The notes under the pieces: model-generated
Databases searched by the model: none
The model's input: only the letters and a program-made list of their open reading frames with translations
What the model was told of the DNA's origin: nothing
From: Rhodospirillales bacterium
Lineage (GTDB): Bacteria; Pseudomonadota; Alphaproteobacteria; Rhodospirillales; Casp-alpha2
DNA length: 53,869 nucleotides
NCBI GenBank assembly: GCA_028825025.1
Contig: JAPKAX010000003.1
Span: 1-53,869, forward strand
Direction: 5' to 3'
Translations under genes and position numbers: made by a program
In this document: piece after piece, positions 1 to 8,841 of the stretch
Numbering within the stretch: position 1 is the stretch's first letter
How the letters are laid out: the number at the start of each line of letters is the position of its first letter

Positions 1-50
1 ACCGCCATAAGTGTTTCGAAGTGTTCATGGAATAACAAAATAACGGGTCG

Positions 51-78
51 CCCCACAGGGGGCATGCCTCCTGTGGGG
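51..78. repeat. 28-nt near-perfect palindrome / strong hairpin
   Basis: Nine-base arms CCCCACAGG and CCTGTGGGG enclose the self-complementary GGCATGCC; only the G60/T69 pair is not Watson-Crick (G-U in RNA). It would form a very stable hairpin. No U-tract follows on either strand, so a canonical terminator is not supported. It lies just before a decayed binding-protein gene and could be the 3' stem-loop of a gene left of the window, a REP-like unit or an operator. Confidence 0.6.
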
Positions 79-97
79 AACTTGGCGCAAACTCCAG

Positions 98-728
98 ATG
101 AATTTCCAGACGTCAGGTTACATGGACACTAAATACCGCTTTACGTTTACAAAACAGCGCCCGGACGCCGATCGTGACTTGCAAACAGGTCGTGTGGATT
201 TGATGTTCTTTGAAATGCCCAAATGGGGATGGAATGAAATGCGGGTCAAGTTCAATGCAATACGCAAAATCATATCCGGAGAAGAAGCCTACTTGGCAGT
301 TGCTAAGCCGGGGCGCGATCAATCGTACTTCACCTATATACAAAACAAACGTCTGGCGGCAACTTCTGTTTATCATTATAGATTTTCTAGTTTTAATGCC
401 GATAAAACGTGGTTGAGGAATAATTAAAAAAATCACATTAACCAAAAGCCTTACCAGAAATATACGCATTTTGCGAGCGGATCCGATTGATATATCGATT
501 GTAAATATATCTTATTTACGAAAATTCTTTAAAGAAAATAAAGGTCTGAAATCTCAATTTTTAGTATCTGATGCGCATGATCAGAAATATCAACTAAAAA
601 GCATTGTCCTGAAAGGATCACCTATTCAAGTTAAGGAACTCGAACCGTTGCTAGAGGGCGTAAAAAAGAGTCGGCGCATAGCCCAATTGCTCTACTTTTA
701 TGGTGTTGCCGATCAATTCTCTTTTTAA
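98..728 (+). pseudogene. Decayed periplasmic solute-binding protein (SBP family 3-like)
   Basis: Two plus-strand segments in different frames read as one protein. Residues from 98 to 427 include GRVDLMFFEMPKWGW and GEEAYLAVAKPG, then stop after TWLRNN. The second segment, readable from about 426 in another frame to the TAA at 728, contains LTRNIRILRADPIDISIVN, the usual 'reduces to what it controls' lobe of polar amino-acid-type binding proteins. One frameshift near 415-428 separates them. No signal peptide or N-terminal lobe is visible upstream, because that frame is stopped, so the gene is also 5'-truncated. Family assignment rests on general resemblance to alphaproteobacterial SBP_bac_3 proteins and is moderate. 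Confidence 0.5.
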
Positions 729-745
729 CGCCTCTCTTAAAATAG

Positions 746-2440
746 CTATTTCGTCTTTACAGATCCAGCAGCGCGCACTTGATCCAAAGTTTGAGCTGGT
801 GTTAAGGCTTGTTCATCAACAACCAATTCAATCAATGCCGAACGACCACAATTAACCGCGCGCTCGAATGCAGCTTCAAAATCTTTCGTACGGGTGACAC
901 GTTCTCCCTGAGCCCCATAACTTTCAGCCAATTGAACAAAGTCTGGGTTCATCAATTCCGTCGACATCACATTGTTTGGAAACTCACGTTCTTGGTGCAT
1001 GCGGATTGTCCCCAGCATGCCATTGTTCACAACAATAAAAATCACTGGTGCATTAAATTGCTTAGCCGTAATCATTTCTTGGCCCAGCATCATAAAGCAG
1101 CCATCACCATTGAAACTGACAACCATACGACTTGGGTCAGTGATTTTGGCCCCAATTGCCGCCGGCACAGAATAACCCATAGCGCCATTGGTTGGTGCGA
1201 TTTGAGTTGGATAGGTGCGGTGTTGGAAGAAGCGCGTGACCCAAACGGAGTAGTTGCCCGCCCCATGAGTCACAACACCATCCTCAGGCATACGATTACT
1301 AAGCCAGCTTACGATTTCACTCATGTTGACATCACCCGGAACGTCGGTTGACTTGATCCGTTCCAAATAATCCGCATTGCCGATAGCCGCTTCAGATGCC
1401 CAAGCAGAACTATCAACCGGTGCCAATGCGCGGGCCATTTTACAAAATTGGCGAAGGCTTGAATTGATGCCCAAATCTGGATTGTAAACGCGGCCTAATT
1501 CTTCCGCACCCGGCATAATATGAATCAAATCTTGATCTGTTTCAGGGATATTTAGCATGTTATACCCTCCCGTCGTCATTTCACCCATGCGCGGGCCTGC
1601 AACAATCAACAAATCAGATTCTTTAACCCGCGTTGCTAACTTAGGATTAATTCCAATACCAATATCTCCGACGTAATTCGGGTGAGTGTTATTGAACCGA
1701 TCTTGATACCTGAACGCACAGGCAACGGGTAAGTTATTTGCTTCAACAAAGGCTGTTACGTCTTCCACTGCTTGTTTGTTCCATGTCGGTCCGCCAACAA
1801 TCAATATAGGTTTCTTGGCTTTCGATAGGCGATCGCGCAGCTCTTCCATGGCTTCAGGTGTTGGTGCAGCTTCCACAGGATAGGCTTTTTTAGCATCAGC
1901 AACGGTTGCCATGCTGGACAACATATCTTCAGGTAAAGCCAATACGACGGGGCCCGGACGCCCAGATTGAGCCACATGAAAGGCCCGGCTTATGTATTCA
2001 GGAATACGCTCAACCTGATCGATTTGCGCAACCCATTTGGCCATTTCACCAAACATCCGACGGTAATCAATTTCTTGAAACGCTTCACGGTCGGTCATGG
2101 AGCGACCGATTTGACCAATCAATAAGATCATTGGTGTCGAGTCTTGGAACGCAGTGTGAACACCGATTGATGCGTTCGTAGCACCCGGCCCCCGAGTTAC
2201 CATGCAAATGCCTGGCTTTCCGGTCATTTTACCATAGGCATCAGCCATATTAGCCGCAGCGCCTTCATGGCGGCTATGGACTACACGGATCGAGTTTTGA
2301 TGATGATACAGGCCATCTAACAAGGTCAAATAACTTTCACCAGGAACACAAAATGCTGTATCTGCACCCTGAATTACCAATTGATCGGCCAAAATATGCC
2401 CACCTAGTCGTGGCTCAAGGTTCGATGCCATTTTATTCAT
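746..2440 (-). CDS. Thiamine-diphosphate-dependent enzyme, acetolactate synthase-like large subunit family
   Basis: A full-length ThDP enzyme of about 564 residues. The N-terminal PYR domain carries RHEGAAANMADAYG with the catalytic glutamate used to activate ThDP. A central domain follows. The C-terminal PP domain has GDGCFMMLGQEM and, about 27 residues on, the NN of the Mg/ThDP motif. Because that Glu is present, it is not a classical glyoxylate carboligase, where the position is Val. Its real substrate is unknown; it is the last gene downstream of puuD-alc-allA, so condensation of a 2-oxo acid such as glyoxylate or pyruvate is only an inference. The start is taken at ATG 2440 (MNKMASNLEPR); ATG 2431 is equally plausible, and a TTG at 2485 adds sequence unlike the family. 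Confidence 0.85.
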   Translation of the reverse strand: MNKMASNLEPRLGGHILADQLVIQGADTAFCVPGESYLTLLDGLYHHQNSIRVVHSRHEGAAANMADAYGKMTGKPGICMVTRGPGATNASIGVHTAFQDSTPMILLIGQIGRSMTDREAFQEIDYRRMFGEMAKWVAQIDQVERIPEYISRAFHVAQSGRPGPVVLALPEDMLSSMATVADAKKAYPVEAAPTPEAMEELRDRLSKAKKPILIVGGPTWNKQAVEDVTAFVEANNLPVACAFRYQDRFNNTHPNYVGDIGIGINPKLATRVKESDLLIVAGPRMGEMTTGGYNMLNIPETDQDLIHIMPGAEELGRVYNPDLGINSSLRQFCKMARALAPVDSSAWASEAAIGNADYLERIKSTDVPGDVNMSEIVSWLSNRMPEDGVVTHGAGNYSVWVTRFFQHRTYPTQIAPTNGAMGYSVPAAIGAKITDPSRMVVSFNGDGCFMMLGQEMITAKQFNAPVIFIVVNNGMLGTIRMHQEREFPNNVMSTELMNPDFVQLAESYGAQGERVTRTKDFEAAFERAVNCGRSALIELVVDEQALTPAQTLDQVRAAGSVKTK

Positions 2441-2540
2441 CCAATTCGAGTTAGTTGATGTAATAGGAGCAAAAGCCAGCTCCAAAATTTGTAAGTATTT
2501 GTTCTTTATATATGGAGCCGCCGCAAAATCAATCTAATCA

Positions 2541-3497
2541 TTAATTACCCGACACCGTATCGACATGCCCAAAAATAGTTTCTAGGTGTGTCAGCGTTTC
2601 AGATGGTAAAGCAGGAGCACAAATGGATGCAACATTTTGGCGGAGATGATCGACGTTACCCGTGCCCGTTAAAATAACTTCTGCGCCCGGCTCGAACCGG
2701 CAAAACCTATATGCGGCATCCATAATTGATACGGCTATGCCCGGATCGGTCAGAAATTTAAGAGGCTCTGGTTCGCTGGCAATGGCTTGATCAATCAACT
2801 TATTATCCACCATTTCCTGCAACAGCTCTTTTAAAACGCTGGTTCTGCTGAGCGCTGTTCGAACAGCAAACATGATCAGTGTTGCAATGCCTTTCTTTTG
2901 CGTCGATGGGAAAAGCAATTTGCGGGCCGATGGGTTTAAGAAGTTCAAACCAATCATCACCACATCCCAAAAGTCATCGGCCACGGCTTTTGATAACATG
3001 GTGTGATCGGTGTCTGTAATGAAACGTTCCGTTATCCCAATGTGCCTAATTTTCCCTTCTTCACGCATTTTAATCAGTTCAGGCACCAAGTGTTCAACGC
3101 AATAGCTGTATTGATTGGGCATAACTCCATGCAAATGAAAAATATCGACATAGTCCGTTTGTAGATTTTTGAGGCTGGATTCTAGGCCTTCGCGGATTTG
3201 ACTGGGCGGTGCCATATTATCCCCAAGAGCAGGTGAGCCAGGTTTTATAATCTGCGCCTTGGTTGAAATCACAACGTTTTGGCGTTGACCTAAAAGCCCT
3301 TCGCCAACAATTTTTTCGGTTTTATAAACGGCGGCGGTGTCAAAAAAAGTGATGCCTATATCTAGGGCTGCTTTAATCACTTTAACCGAATCTGCTTTTG
3401 GCAGCCCGTAACCCTGACCTAAACGGCTACTGCCCCCACTGCCTAAACCCGCAACTCCAACTTCAAGACCTGTATTCCCTAATTTAACCTGTTCCAT
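2541..3497 (-). CDS. Aldo/keto reductase
   Basis: A 318-residue TIM-barrel oxidoreductase. It starts MEQVKLGNTGLEVGVAGLG, the standard AKR N-terminal strand. The catalytic tetrad is visible as Asp in FFDTA, Tyr in AAVYKTE, Lys in ISTKAQ and His in FHLHGV. The C-terminal nucleotide-binding segment ends in VILTGTGNVDHLRQN. It should reduce or oxidise a small carbonyl or sugar with NAD(P)H in the cytoplasm. ATG 3497 is preferred over an upstream ATG at 3542 because family homology begins there and GGATACG precedes it. It lies directly downstream of an aldose 1-epimerase remnant, which hints that the pair once served a sugar, unrelated to the urate genes upstream. Confidence 0.85.
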   Translation of the reverse strand: MEQVKLGNTGLEVGVAGLGSGGSSRLGQGYGLPKADSVKVIKAALDIGITFFDTAAVYKTEKIVGEGLLGQRQNVVISTKAQIIKPGSPALGDNMAPPSQIREGLESSLKNLQTDYVDIFHLHGVMPNQYSYCVEHLVPELIKMREEGKIRHIGITERFITDTDHTMLSKAVADDFWDVVMIGLNFLNPSARKLLFPSTQKKGIATLIMFAVRTALSRTSVLKELLQEMVDNKLIDQAIASEPEPLKFLTDPGIAVSIMDAAYRFCRFEPGAEVILTGTGNVDHLRQNVASICAPALPSETLTHLETIFGHVDTVSGN

Positions 3498-3620
3498 CGT
3501 ATCCACTTTTCCATTATGCTTATTGATGAAAGCATGATGCACGCCATATCCCGTATGGCAACGATTGAATGAATGTATAGAGGGGGATACATGAAAACTT
3601 GCATATTCGCCGTTTTAATT

Positions 3621-4089
3621 AGCCCCATTGGCAGGGTATGGGTGCCTAAGTTCCGTAAGCGTAACTCCACATCAATGGTTTCATGGTTAATACAGGCAAG
3701 CAATTGCGCTTCAAAATGATAGTGATTTTGGTCGTTTGTCCACGTGTATTTTAACGCAACAGATGCATCGGTGTGTTCAACAACGCTCCAGTTATCGGCA
3801 ACGCCAGTCCCATGGATCGCCAGTCCATCTTCAGGAAAATTGATCGGAAATTGAAACCGAGCATCAGCCCCAACAACAACGCCATCCCGCATTCTGTTGG
3901 CAAAAAGAACCATATTAAAACAACCAAAAACGGAGTGTTTCGGCTTGATTTGGTTGGCTCAATTTCAGTCATAAAAATATCAACCCAGCCCAAATTCGGG
4001 TGATTAAACTGCAGCGCTGAAAAGTGCCCGCCCCAATCGGGATCAAACACTGCACGCACATATTCGTTTGAGATTTCTATTTTATCCAT
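3621..4089 (-). pseudogene. Truncated, frameshifted aldose 1-epimerase
   Basis: The reading starts MDKIEISNEYVRAVFDPDWGGHFSAL, a typical galactose mutarotase N-terminus, and runs to DIFMTEIE. It then shifts frame near 3955-3965 and continues as KHSVFGCFNMVLFANRMRDG and AIHGTGVADNWSVVE, the conserved family core. Homology stops at HTLPMGL (about 3621), where GxHPWF would be expected. The remaining C-terminal half, roughly 200 residues, is absent and replaced by noncoding sequence leading into the aldo/keto reductase. One frameshift plus a 3' deletion make it non-functional. Confidence 0.75.
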
Positions 4090-4132
4090 GCGCGTTCTCA
4101 ACACTACTTTCCTGAAACTCAAAGCAAAGCGG

Positions 4133-4636
4133 TTAGGTGGCGTTTAAAAATACCTTATCAGCACCTTCATCAAACCACACCTCATCTAAATTGTGGCCTT
4201 CGCCACCCCGGTCAACGATCAAAAAATCGCTATCGGGTTCTAAAACCAATAACGGATGATGCCAAACGCCCCGATGATAATTCACCCCCTGATTTCCCCG
4301 CGCCCGAAAGGCGTACAAATCAACAGGGCCATCCGTGTCCGATGGTTTCGCTACCACAACTAAATAATCGCGGCGTTGCATCGGGATAAAGGCTTGCGAT
4401 GCCAACGGATGGCACTCCATCATAACCAAAGCAATGGGCAACGGGCGAGGCTGACCCCTGAAAATACTGATCAACGGCTGCCCGTCCAATTCATTCACAT
4501 CAACCCGAGCTAAATTATGATATCGCTCTGTTGTGCCTTGATTGATAGAATAGTGTTGAGCCCCATCCGTTTCGATGACGTCACCAAAAGCTGCAAAGGC
4601 AGTTTTAGTTAAGGGTCGCGGTGTTAATGTGATCAT
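4133..4636 (-). CDS. allA: Ureidoglycolate lyase
   Basis: A 167-residue cupin-type enzyme that splits (S)-ureidoglycolate into glyoxylate and urea, the last step of the allantoate branch. Family landmarks are FAAFGDVIETDG at the N-terminus, the ALVMMECHPLASQAFIPM segment, RDYLVVVA and NYHRGVWHHPLLVL, with metal and substrate-binding His/Glu residues in the usual places. Length matches the family. It starts four bases after the end of the allantoicase reading frame, so the two are co-transcribed from puuD. Its substrate would come from allantoicase, which carries a frameshift in this sequence; allA itself is intact. Confidence 0.93.
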   Translation of the reverse strand: MITLTPRPLTKTAFAAFGDVIETDGAQHYSINQGTTERYHNLARVDVNELDGQPLISIFRGQPRPLPIALVMMECHPLASQAFIPMQRRDYLVVVAKPSDTDGPVDLYAFRARGNQGVNYHRGVWHHPLLVLEPDSDFLIVDRGGEGHNLDEVWFDEGADKVFLNAT

Positions 4637-4640
4637 AAAG

Positions 4641-5637
4641 TTAAATATCCGTTAATCGACCAAACACCCAAAACCGGCTAGCCCCGCCGTCTGTATGGAT
4701 ACTAAGCCGCAAATGAGTGACTGGAGTTTTCATCAAAATGGCGTCGCCGTCGAAATAAGCTTGGTTGTCTGCCTCTAATTTAGAAGGGGCCATCCTTTCA
4801 TCCCAGAACATCGATTGAGTAATCACGGACTGATCCAGTGCCACTGGTCACAAAGGCGGCTTGAAGGGAGCATTTATCAGGGCAGTTGCCCCTAAAATAA
4901 GCAGTATCGACCTCTATTTTACCGACAAATCCAGGTGCTCCTAACTTGATGATGATCCAATCATTTCCAGGTTCACGTCGGCGGCGGGTTTCCCAACCGT
5001 CGCCCATGTTAATGCCGCGCCCTTCGGTCAAAATGCGCCACGGCTCACCATAGTGAGTATTATTGAAACCAACAATGCGCCCGCCATTTTTAACGGCTGA
5101 TAATTCGTGAACCGCATCAGCGCTGCCTTCAATCCAGCTCGCCTGAGGCTCCCCATAGATCCGCAACCGGGCAACGCCGCCATCGGGCAAAATGTGGAGG
5201 CGTAAATAGTTGTAAGTTTCAGGGCCCGTGCATTCAACATCATGATGCGCGTCGGCACTCAACGACGTGACCGGAATAATTTCCGTCCAAACCGCGTCAT
5301 CGCCCGGAACCCCATCCGATAAACACGCTTCAATAAAAGGTGCTGGGGGGAAGTTCCCTGTGAAGTGGTTGGTGCCCTGGATCACCGCTTTGACGCTTAA
5401 CTGGACCACACAACAATCGTGACCACTGTTACTACGACGACGGGATTCCCAGCGATCCATCCACTTACCATTTTCGTCACATTTATCGTCTATAAAGACC
5501 ACAGGTGCATCGTCCAATATCCTGTCTTTGGGTGCAAAAAACTCATCCGTAGCAAATATGGTTTTTGCACCCAAGCGCGGCGATGCCAAATTGATGGCGT
5601 TTTCAGCAAAAGCAGGGAGGGGTAAATCTTCAGACAT
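4641..5637 (-). pseudogene. alc: Allantoicase with a single-base frameshift
   Basis: Allantoicase hydrolyses allantoate to ureidoglycolate and urea. The protein starts MSEDLPLPAFAENAINLASPRLG after an AGGAACG ribosome site. It carries both repeats of the family: WMDRWESRRR, HDCCVVQL and FTGNFPP, then GDGWETRRRREPGNDWIIIKL and TAYFRGNCPDKCSLQAAF. At about 4833-4837 the frame breaks. The first frame ends shortly after TSGTGSVRD, whereas the next frame continues ALDQSVITQSMFWDE to the expected C-terminus FWVFGRL. The whole span is 997 bases, that is 332 codons plus one, so removing one G in ACTGGATCAG restores a normal ORF (TSGTDQSVITQ). The break is real inactivation, a sequencing error or, less likely, recoding; the rest of the gene shows no decay. 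Confidence 0.85.
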
Positions 5638-5648
5638 TCGTTTCGTTC

Positions 5649-6848
5649 CTATTCTACATCCAAGGGCATGCCCGCACGGATCCAAGCGCCCAATTGTTGG
5701 CGTTCCCTGTCGGTCATATGGGTTTTATTGGCAAGCGGCATCGCTTTCGATAACACCACTTGGTTCAAAATGCGTGCACCGTTTTTACGAACCTCGTCAA
5801 TGGTCTCGAACTTAATTCCACCGGGTGCTTTATCGAAATCTGCATCAGCTGGTTTTGATGAATGACACGCAACGCAGCGCGTTTGAACAATCGATAAGGC
5901 ATCAACGGCAGAGATCAAATCGCCACCCTTTTCACTGTCTGGTTTGTAAGATGCAACCAGAATCAAAACCACCATCAACGCGGACGCCAAAGGCCATTGC
6001 CATTGCACCGCCCGCCCGGTGCCCCCGGCGTGGCTGGTATTGAAGTAATGCCGCGCAACGCCACCAACTAATAGAATCAGCGCAATAATCACCCACGAAT
6101 GGGCTTGCCCAAATAGGACCGGATAATGGTTGCTGATCATCATTAACAACACAGGCAGGGTTAGGTAGTTGTTATGAGTGGAGCGTTGTTTAGCCTGAAT
6201 GCCCAAAGCCGGGTCCGGCGCTTCAGCTATTTTTAAGGATGCAACAACGCACTTTTGATTGGGGATAATGATAAAAAATACGTTGCCAACCATCATTCCG
6301 CCGATAATCGCACCGACGTGCAAGAATGCTGCCCGGCCACTGAATATTTCCAACAAACCCCACGATGCAGCGACAATCAGAACAAACACACAAACAGCCA
6401 GAGTTGATGTTTTATTACCCAACGGTGATTTACAAATAAGGTCGTAGAAAATCCAGCCAAAAACCACGAACATAAGGCTGACGGCAATCGCTTGCCACGG
6501 CTCAAAAGCTATTTTATCCGTATCGATCAAGAAGCTTTCTGCCCCCCAATAATACATAACCCCCATCAAGCCGATACCGGAAAGCCATGTGAAATAGGCT
6601 TCATATTTGAACCAGTGCAATTCTTCTGGCATGTGCGATGGGGCGACCATATACTTTTGCAAGTGATAGAACCCACCTCCATGTACCATCCACGTATCGC
6701 CAGACACGCCCTTGCTTAAGGCCGCATGTTTTTTCAGGCTTAAATCGAGGAAAACAAAAAAGAATGAGGACCCGATCCACGCGATTCCGGTGGTGATATG
6801 GAGCCAGCGAAAAATCATCGCGGCCCAGTCCATTACGGCAATATCCAT
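5649..6848 (-). CDS. puuD: Membrane urate hydroxylase with C-terminal cytochrome c domain
   Basis: PuuD oxidises urate to 5-hydroxyisourate in the inner membrane, passing electrons to its own cytochrome c domain instead of O2. The N-terminal region has about eight hydrophobic helices and conserved polar segments (HITTGIAWIGSSFFF, GGGFYHLQKYMVAPSHMPEELHWFKYEAY). The C-terminal heme domain has CVACH at residues 325-329 with a likely Met ligand in LSKAMPLANKTHM. ATG 6848 is chosen because GGAG lies seven bases upstream; ATG 6869 lacks a clear site. The gene heads the puuD-alc-allA operon, and its stop lies only 11 bases before the alc start. It diverges from a broken lysR gene that may once have regulated it. 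Confidence 0.93.
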   Translation of the reverse strand: MDIAVMDWAAMIFRWLHITTGIAWIGSSFFFVFLDLSLKKHAALSKGVSGDTWMVHGGGFYHLQKYMVAPSHMPEELHWFKYEAYFTWLSGIGLMGVMYYWGAESFLIDTDKIAFEPWQAIAVSLMFVVFGWIFYDLICKSPLGNKTSTLAVCVFVLIVAASWGLLEIFSGRAAFLHVGAIIGGMMVGNVFFIIIPNQKCVVASLKIAEAPDPALGIQAKQRSTHNNYLTLPVLLMMISNHYPVLFGQAHSWVIIALILLVGGVARHYFNTSHAGGTGRAVQWQWPLASALMVVLILVASYKPDSEKGGDLISAVDALSIVQTRCVACHSSKPADADFDKAPGGIKFETIDEVRKNGARILNQVVLSKAMPLANKTHMTDRERQQLGAWIRAGMPLDVE

Positions 6849-6967
6849 CAAATGCTCCGTTTTCTCCATAATTCAGCCAATAAAACAAAGTATCGTGACT
6901 TGAATTAACTTAAAATAGTAAACATCATTATATTACCTTTAAAATATATTTGATGATAAAGTGTATC

Positions 6968-7435
6968 ATGGATATGGAAGACCTTATTTTATTTGATCAC
7001 ACAGTGGAATTGGGCGGTTTATCCGGTGCGGCGCGAGATTTGTGCATGTCACCAGCCATGGTCAGTTCCCGCATTCAGCGCTTAGAAAACCAGTTGGGGC
7101 TTCGGTAGTTAAATCGAACAACCCGGCAAGTGAATTTAATCCCCGACGGTGATTTGTTTTCGAATATTGTTTGAAAATTCTGAAAGAGATCTACGCTACC
7201 GAAGGTACGGTATCGGCTAGGCGCGACAAGCCGGGCGGTGTCTTAAAAGTTTCAGCCCCCTCAGTATTTGCCCGCTTGCACATTGCCCCCACATTCCAGC
7301 ATTTGTTCAAAAACGCCCAAACATTCAATTTCAATTGGTTGAAAATGATCGGTTTGCTAATTTTGTTGAGGAAAAAATTGATGAGGCGATACGGGTTGGT
7401 GAATTAAGGGATTCTAGTCTGATTGTCCGAAGGTT
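6968..7435 (+). pseudogene. Broken LysR-family transcriptional regulator
   Basis: The start MDMEDLILFDHTVELGGLSGAARDLCMSPAMVSSRIQRLENQLG is a clear LysR winged helix. It ends at an in-frame TAG (7106-7108), after which the same frame goes on LNRTTRQVNLIPDGD, so one codon became a stop. A frameshift near 7155 leads into CLKILKEIYATEGTV and GGVLKVSAPSVFARLHIAP of the effector domain. Another shift gives FANFVEEKIDEAIRVGELRDSSLIVRRLA. There the homology ends at a junction with an oppositely oriented ABC fragment. The position divergent to puuD, with a 119-bp spacer, suggests a former urate-pathway regulator. Confidence 0.85.
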
Positions 7436-8290
7436 GGCCCAAAATTTCACCACCCCTGAGTTTAAGCGACACCTCTTTTAACGACACTTCAAACGGATCA
7501 TCCGGCGATGATGAAAGCGCGTTTACTTCGAACCGCGCCTCCCCAATCGTCCGGCCTTCAAGTGTTTACAGCTGATGTCAGCTCACCACCCATCATCATT
7601 TCAGCTAAAGACCGTGCCGTTTCCTGCGCCGGATCACAATCACTAACAATTTTACCTAAACGTAGGATTGATACTTTTGTCAGAGCTTCCGTATTTCTTC
7701 CAAACGGTGCTAAATATATAAAATAGCAACGCCTTCTGATGATAAATGGTACAGATTTTCAAGCAGTTTATCGACTTTTTGAGGGTTAGAACCGACGTTG
7801 GCTCATCCATGATCAACAGCTTTGGATGTTTAACAAACGACGTACGATCTCGATCCGTTGACGTTCGCCAACGCTCAACAAATGAACACATCGGCACGGG
7901 TCCAACGGCAAGCCGTATTGTTTAGAAATTTGAACAATTTGCTGTTCTAATCCGGGGCCAGCTAATTCAAGAAAAATTCCAAGGGATATGTTTTCGGAAA
8001 CCGTTAAAGCTTCAAACAAAGAAAAAATGTTGAAACACCATACCAACTTCCAAACTTCACGCAACGGGAGGATTGGGGATTTAAACCGGTGCACCGTTCC
8101 AATGCATTTACCGACCATCGGATTTAAGCACGCCAGACATTATTTTAACCAATGTACTTTTGCCAGCCCCGTTTTCACCTAATAGAGCGTCGATTCCACC
8201 AGGCAAGACATCCAAATCAACTTCGTCATTGGCGATGCATCCCGGAAATTCCTTGCGAATATTCCATAACTATAAAAGCGGTTTGGTCTC
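7433..8290 (-). pseudogene. Decayed ABC ATPase of the BmpA-type nucleoside/simple-sugar importer family
   Basis: Several frames combine into one ATPase: [18 protein letters not shown], a Walker [10 protein letters not shown], the Q-loop region FQHFSLFEALTVSENI, a signature-like LLSVGERQRIEIVR, and Walker B LLIMDEPTSVLT. Then comes MMMGGELTSAV and the beginning of a second nucleotide-binding domain (DDPFEVSLKEVSLKLRGGEIL), which is cut at 7433 by the junction with the lysR remnant. The frames change at least three times. Tandem-NBD ATPases with an LS-x-GERQRIEIVR signature belong to nucleoside/BMP-type importers, so next to guaD and xdhABC this was plausibly a purine nucleoside importer; that function is inferred. 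Confidence 0.8.
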
Positions 8291-8355
8291 CACGTATCCC
8301 CCTTTGTCCGGCCCTGTTTAAACCGGCTTTTGTTTTATTTTATCTTTTCATTTTA

Positions 8356-8841
8356 TTAATAGGCGATCTTATCTTCTTTAGCATCCCATTCATCGAAGGC
8401 AGTTTTTGCGATATCGTCTGGCAAGTGAACCATTTCCATGGACCGGTCTTTTATATCTTTGGCAATTTCATCATATAAAAATTCATCATCAAACCCGATC
8501 CGCGCCGCGTCATAACGGGTATTGGCGTAATACACCTGGTCCAATCGGGCCCAATAAATCGATGCCAAACACATGGGGCACGGCTCGCAACTGGTGTAAA
8601 TGGCCGCACCAGCCAAACTGAAGGTATCCAATTTTTTGCATGCATCGCGAATAGCAACCACTTCGGCATGGGCTGTCGGGTCGTTATCTGTTGTGACTTT
8701 ATTGAAGCCCACACCCACAACTTCACCGTCTTTGACAATGATCGCGCCAAACGGCCCACCCAATCCGGCTTGCATCTTTTCACGCGATATCCGGGACGCT
8801 TCGGCCATATGTTTGGCGTGGGTTTCATCATCTGAGCACAT
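8356..8841 (-). CDS. guaD: Guanine deaminase, cytidine-deaminase fold
   Basis: A 161-residue zinc deaminase that converts guanine to xanthine. The zinc and catalytic motifs are AHAEVVAI (His ligand and proton-shuttling Glu) and TSCEPCPMCLAS (two Cys ligands). The segments GPFGAIIVKDGEV, YWARLDQVYYANTRYDAARIGFDDEFLYDEIA and the short C-terminal swap region resemble Bacillus-type GuaD rather than tRNA adenosine deaminase. Its ATG overlaps the xdhC stop by one base (TAATG), so it is translated from the xdh operon and feeds xanthine directly to XdhAB. Confidence 0.88.
   Translation of the reverse strand: MCSDDETHAKHMAEASRISREKMQAGLGGPFGAIIVKDGEVVGVGFNKVTTDNDPTAHAEVVAIRDACKKLDTFSLAGAAIYTSCEPCPMCLASIYWARLDQVYYANTRYDAARIGFDDEFLYDEIAKDIKDRSMEMVHLPDDIAKTAFDEWDAKEDKIAY

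Noticed and set aside
809-1351. Open frame of 180 codons antisense to the ThDP enzyme
   Set aside because: It has no recognisable motif and lies wholly within a well-conserved gene.
746-2440. Glyoxylate carboligase (gcl)
   Set aside because: The ThDP-activating Glu (RHEGAA) is present, whereas Gcl has Val there.
4641-4844. Independent small protein after allantoicase
   Set aside because: Its sequence (SVITQSMFWDE and onwards) is the C-terminal part of allantoicase in a shifted frame.
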